From Sialis fuliginosa (taxonomy: Eukaryota > Arthropoda > Insecta > Megaloptera > Sialidae), in the NCBI GenBank assembly GCA_961205875.1, contig OY540816.1:13898701-13962700 (forward strand): a stretch of 64,000 nt of DNA, read 5' to 3'. The position numbers and the translations under genes were made by a program. Under the pieces are notes generated by a model. That model worked only from the letters and a program-made list of their open reading frames with translations. It was not told the origin of the DNA and did not search any database. Below, piece after piece: positions 58,993 to 64,000 of this stretch; position 1 is the stretch's first letter, and each line of letters begins with the position of its first letter.

Positions 58993-60640
58993 CTAGACTT
59001 TCTTGCCTTCATAATCTTCCACTTCTTCAAAGTTCAAAATGTCAATCTTCAGAATCTTATTTCCAGAAAATTGAGCAAATTTGCCACCATCAGGTAATAA
59101 ATCTGCTGATCTTTTAACAACTGAAAAAGCAAACAATACTTTATATATAACAGAGATAGTCAACTAATTATAAAATTACAGACATAATTTAAGATACAGT
59201 AATCCCTCCATTTATGCAGATTCACTTTTACGCGGTTGATAGAGTTTTATATGTTCATTAATCTACTAGACACCGGTTGTCACCACGCAGAAGTATAAGT
59301 AGGAGGCTTAAATATTCAACAGCTACAGAGGGTAAGACCATTACATTGATTATTATGTAATAGAAATCGGCGACTGACAGCATCTCAAATAGGCACTGCA
59401 TACAACTGTTTTCATGCTAAAGGGGTCTCTATCAACTGTAAAAAGAGGGCTTTACAAGTTGAACCTTAAGGGGCAAGTTACGTTGAAAAAACTTGCTATG
59501 ACCGTAAAATCAAATGAAATGAATAAAGTAAAGACAAAACCACCAGATTTTTAAAATTGAGAACTGTAGAAATGAAAAATAAATAAAAAAGAAAATGAAA
59601 TGATCAATAAACGAATGACCACAGCTGTATAAAATAAAATTTACATTTCGTCGTCTATTGACAAGACGCGTACTTAAAGGGGTAATTTAATTGGAATAAT
59701 GTCCACTTTCAAAATCCCTCATTACATTTTAATTTTAGTTTAAGCTGTAAAAAAGCTGATTGAAAGTCCTCTTATTAGTGATTACGATATCACCATCAAA
59801 ATAAAATTGAATACACATTAGTATTTTATAACTAACCTGAAGAGATGTACTTTTCAAGTCTGTAAGTTGGCATTCCATTACATTCCTGATGAATGTAAGT
59901 ACCCATACCATTTAAATCAGAAATTGGTGGTGTAATGACACGCATTGTTTCTCGAATTTCTCTCGTATCCACTTCATAGTAACCTTCCCACATTTTATGT
60001 ATTAAATCAAAAAGTGACCGAGGTGGTAAAACCACATCACGATTTAGAGGCATTACAAAACAACGATGATTGTCTACATCAATTATTCCAGTTTTATTTG
60101 AGTTAAAATCATGAATAAACCTTCCACGTCGACCATCTTGGAAATCAGGCACATCAATTTTTTCATAATTTTCATTGTCTAGATCAATTTCAATTTCTTC
60201 TTTAAAATGACTTGCTTTGTTCATCGCAGTCATAAAATCTAACATCGTAGTAGTTTTTTCAGGATATGGAATATTACACCAACCTCGAAAACGATGTATC
60301 TTTGAAATAGCATATTGGCGATATAGATATACACCAACGATTATTCCAATACTCATTACTAGTAATGCTGTTAAAAACAAACATAATGTTGTAGCTGTCG
60401 AGACACGACGAGCTCTGGCTTTGAGTACAACATATTGGCCTTCATCACTGACCGATGATTCTACATCACCATTCACTGACTGTTATCAAAAAGAGTATTT
60501 ACAAGTATGACAAATCAGGAAATAGATAAATATATATAATTATAAAACGCAATACTTACTGTTCCAAGAGCCTCAGTATCTTTAAGAAGAACTGATTCGT
60601 CTACCTTTTTTTCGGTTGATATTTTTGTAATAATCGTCAT
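58993..60640 (-). CDS. ITM2B: ITM2/BRI-family type II membrane protein with BRICHOS domain, 3 exons, 283 aa
   Basis: Exons: 60640-60560, 60479-59837, 59120-58993 (852 nt). A cytoplasmic N-terminus of about 57 residues precedes a single membrane helix (LCLFLTALLVMSIGIIVGVY, about 59-78), then a linker (FRGWCNIPY) and the lumenal BRICHOS domain with its Cys pair (HRCFVMPL and HQECNGMPTYRLEKY). A dibasic site VVKRS at about 242-246 is placed where furin releases the C-terminal peptide in ITM2B/BRI2. The resulting peptide would be 38 residues (KILKIDILNFEEVEDYEGKK) without cysteines. Orthology to one vertebrate ITM2A/B/C member is not implied. Intron 2 holds a pogo-like end near 59195 (cagtaatccctcc). 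Confidence 0.93.
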
Positions 60641-61097
60641 TATATCGGCTTAATTATTACAAATATAAAAACGTGATAAAAACAAAAGCATTGATTTGAC
60701 AATCCAATGTAAACCGCAAATATATCAACACAAGCCTATTACAATATCGTTGACGGAAAACCACTAAACACAGAATAACAACAAAAGTCACAGAATATAT
60801 ATGAGAAAAGTGAAAAGAGACCACAGAATAAAGAGACAGGTAAGTTGACAGTTCTATAATGGTTTTAGTTCATACGGTTCATACTACAGGAACTCATAGC
60901 GCTAGCGTATATTTTGAATTTACCGCCGTTAAAGCGCCAATAGTAATTTAATTACATATTCCGATTATTCCTATTATTCCTTTTTGTCTACTTTCATTTA
61001 AGAAAATGTTTATCACGTATAAGTATTCTGTAATATCAGGTGGATATTAATTAATTATAAAATATATTAATGTTTATTTTTATTACGTACAATACAC
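60641..61097. promoter_or_regulatory. Upstream region of ITM2
   Basis: No gene seen. The ITM2 promoter and 5' UTR should lie here, given the start codon at 60640. A short mixed-composition stretch at 60880-60930 includes the palindrome-like 'agcgctagcg'. Confidence 0.4.
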
Positions 61098-63448
61098 GGG
61101 GGTGTCACTCTGGTGCTAAAACTGGAAACTCAGTTTGACATTACCGGGTGTGGGGATCTCAGACGCATGGGCGGTAAGGGGATACCGGGTATAGGGATCT
61201 CAGACGTATAAGAGGTAAAGGGAAGTGTTTCGCACAATAGTGCAACGTTGATAAAAATTATACAACGTTGTAAAAAAAGTTGGTGATGAAGACGCTAAGT
61301 TCTTCTAAAATGGCGTAAAGAATTTGTAGAAGAATATCGTTTGCAGAACGTTGACATTATTTTTTAGTATTCATGTAAGTATTTAATTGTTATTAGTTTT
61401 TCTATTACATATGACAAATTTGCATGTTTATTTTTATTTATATGCGTGAGATACAACTTTTGATTTAACTTTTTTTATTAAAAACAAGTGCAAATATTTT
61501 TATGCTAATAATTAACTTAATTAAAATTTAATAATATTTCTTCCTCAGTTTACAGATACTACATACACCATATTTCCTGATCTCCTTGAAGATAAAGAAA
61601 CATTTAGGATATCGGTATGTGATAATAAGTTTTACGTGATTTTATTAAATTTTATTATTAAATCAAATATTTAACTATATTAAAAGCAAGCAACAAGTTA
61701 TGTTATATTCTTTTAATTCAATAAATAAATAAATCTAGTGAATTTACTGTAATAAAATGTGAATCATGTAATTCATCGTAATAAACAAATTAAAACTATA
61801 TGTATTATATTTTTATTTCATTCACCTTTACGTAAGAATATTCTATTTATCTTTTAACAATCCGTGATGTTTTATTGTGTCTGACATAATTTGTACATTT
61901 ATATTTTGTACAATCAGAAATATTGTTTGACATATTAAAACATCATGGGTTGTATAGGTTAGGTTTAATTCCAATAAACAGAAAACATATGTGGATTTCA
62001 AATATTTATATACTGCAACGTGATTGGTGCAAAGAAAATGTATACTCAACCAATCAGATCCGTCCCACCTCGTAATGTCAAACTATGTTTCCAGCACAGA
62101 ATAATAAATATACAGAAGCGACACTCAACGTTATTTTACTGGAAACATCGTTTGACATTAAGAGGTGCGACGGTTCTGATTGGTTGGGTATATATATACT
62201 CTGAACCAATCATGTACCAGTATACGAATATTTGAAATCCACATATGTTTTCTGTTTATTGGAATTAAACCTAACCTATACAACCCATGATGTTTTATTA
62301 TGTCAAACAATATTTTTTATTGTACAAAAAATTAAATGCACAAATTATGTCAGACACAATAAAACATCACGGATTATTAAGGAATAAATAAAATATTCTT
62401 ACGTTAAGATTAATGAAATAAAAATACAAAATTGTTTTAATTAATGTTTATTAACTATGACAAATTACTTGATTTACATTTTTTTACACTTAATTCACAA
62501 AATTTATATATTTCAAGTACAATATTACATTATTTCAATTGCGTTATTAAGACTAGCACGTTTTATTCCTTACGAAAACTAGCATGTATGATATTTTGCC
62601 ATGAAAATTAGCACATTTTATTTCTCACCACGTTACCTAGCATTTTTGATAACTCACTGCATATTTTAAACATGTTAATTTTCTTTAAAATATGTTAAAC
62701 ATGTTAGTTTTCCTGATATTTCAAAGGTGCTAGTTCTCGTAAGTTAGGCTCAACTCAGACACTTCAAGTCACTAAAAAAATGCCTCGAAGTTGAATACAA
62801 ACTGAAGTCGAGTTTTGAAGGCATACTGTCACTGGCAGTTACTTGGCAACATTGAGCCATATTTTAGTTGCTGGAAGTGGCTACTCGGACTTGAGCCTTA
62901 ATTATAAAAACACATCAAACTTGAGTACATACCAATATTCTTAATGTTTCTTTATCTTCAAGATCAGGAAATATGATGTATGTAGTGTCTGTAAAGTGAA
63001 GAATAAATCTCATTAAATTATAAGTTTAATTATTAGCATAAAAATATTTATACTTGTTTTTAATAAAAATAAGTTCAATTCAAAGTTGTATCTCAACACA
63101 TAAATTAAAATAAAGAAGCAAATCAGTCATATGTAATAGAAAAACTAATAATAATTAAATACTTACATTAATATTAAAAAATAACGTTAACGTTTTGCAA
63201 ACGATACACTTTCCGAAGTTCTATACGCCATTTTAGAATACTTCGCATCTTCCTTCATGTCTAAACTTTTTACATCGTTGCAATATTTTTATCAACGTTG
63301 TACTGTTGTGCAAGACACTTCCTCTTACCTCTCATACGTCTGAGATCCCATCACCCGACATCCCCTTACCGCCCATGCCCCTGAGATCCCTACACCCGTT
63401 AATGTCAAACTGTGTTTCCAATTTTACCACTAGAGTGACACCCCCGTG
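61098..63448. mobile_element. Nested foldback element: outer arms about 520 bp, inner arms about 265 bp
   Basis: Outer arms: 61098-61623 and 62938-63448 are reverse complements (cgggggtgtcactct at the left end; agagtgacacccccg at the right end; internal shared gataaagaaacattt). Inner arms: about 61826-62090 and 62150-62412 are reverse complements (ccgtgatgttttattgtgtc / gacacaataaaacatcacgg). The loop is about 60 bp. Arms are divergent by substitutions, so it is not recent or is a composite of two elements. No intact ORF. Confidence 0.85.
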
Positions 63449-63501
63449 GTTTCCAGTAAAATAACGTTGAGTGTCGCTTCTGTATATTTATTATTCTGTG
63501 G
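63449..63501. repeat. Inverted copy of the palindrome's central loop at its outer edge
   Basis: 'ccagtaaaataacgttgagt' to 'tatttattattctgtgg' is the reverse complement of the loop at about 62093-62146. This implies that the loop is itself a small mobile unit, or that the outer edge was once joined to it. Confidence 0.7.
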
Positions 63502-64000
63502 TACAATATACAATTTTTATATAAAATTTAATATAAAAATATTTTGTCTGCGCAATCACCTCAGGAAACGAATTTTATTTGATTAATTTTAATGTGTTAA
63601 AAAAGTAGGCACTGGATCTTTTTTTAAGTTAAATTAACAACCCAGCTACGCCACTGAAAAGATTTCCCAAAAAAAATTCACATAGCGTTGATTTCAATTT
63701 ATATTCTGTTTGATGCAAGGTTGATACGGTTGATTCAACTGTAGCAGCTGTAGCCTTGGTGTAGCGCGTTATATTCTGTGCTTGTCTTGTTGAGCGTCAC
63801 AGAACATATACAAGTAGAAGGGACATATAATGTTGAATATTGTGGCCAAAGCGCCTCTAGGGTTCGTTCATATGAACTAAAAAATAAAAGAAGGGCTATT
63901 CATAAAAATATAATTTTCTCCATCTAGCGTTTAATATGCAAACTAAAATCATCGGCGGGATTTATAAATTAAATTATTTATTCTATAATTATTATTTTAT
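63502..64000. other. Right edge of window, no gene seen
   Basis: Contains the terminus 'cccagctacgccactg' (63641-63656), the same class of end as the element at 57772. The rest has mixed composition without a supported exon. Confidence 0.45.

Noticed and set aside
60217-60510. Plus-strand ORF of 97 codons
   Set aside because: Antisense to ITM2 exon 2.
1-64000. tRNA, rRNA or CRISPR features
   Set aside because: No cloverleaf, rRNA-like block or regularly spaced direct repeats were recognised by eye; a tRNA scan was not possible here.

Overview
This window is eukaryotic nuclear DNA from an insect. It is AT-rich, its genes have several exons with short GT-AG introns, and its introns and intergenic DNA are full of small inverted-repeat transposons. 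The clock gene timeless is present in its insect form. A hemipteran is my best guess, but nothing in the sequence fixes the order. Exon models below were assembled by hand from splice sites, reading-frame phase and protein-family resemblance; each complete model has a total length divisible by three.

Layout: (1) 0.6-5.7 kb: ZRSR2-like splicing factor (minus) head-to-head with a mitochondrial ribosome-assembly factor, MALSU1/RsfS (plus). (2) 6.5-8.8 kb: XK-related membrane protein (plus). (3) 10.9-17.7 kb: MROH1-like HEAT-repeat protein (plus, 10 exons). (4) 17.9-22.5 kb: an unrecognised 210-residue protein (minus) head-to-head with a CFAP119/CCDC189-like axonemal protein (plus). (5) 22.8-37.3 kb: a long minus-strand array of coiled-coil exons, readable as three genes or as one gene with alternative last exons; most introns are phase 0. 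(6) 41.5-50.9 kb: timeless (minus, 13 coding exons plus a 5' UTR exon), with a tandem E-box in its promoter and one apparent GC-AG intron. (7) 52.2-56.5 kb: PDCD10/CCM3 (minus) head-to-head with WDR55 (plus). (8) 59.0-60.6 kb: ITM2/BRI-type BRICHOS protein (minus). (9) 61.1-63.5 kb: a nested inverted-repeat element of about 2.4 kb.

The genes do not form an operon-like pathway. Four pairs share divergent or convergent arrangements. The observations most worth following are the tandem clock E-box at timeless, the architecture of the coiled-coil array, the orphan gene beside CFAP119, and the nested palindrome.
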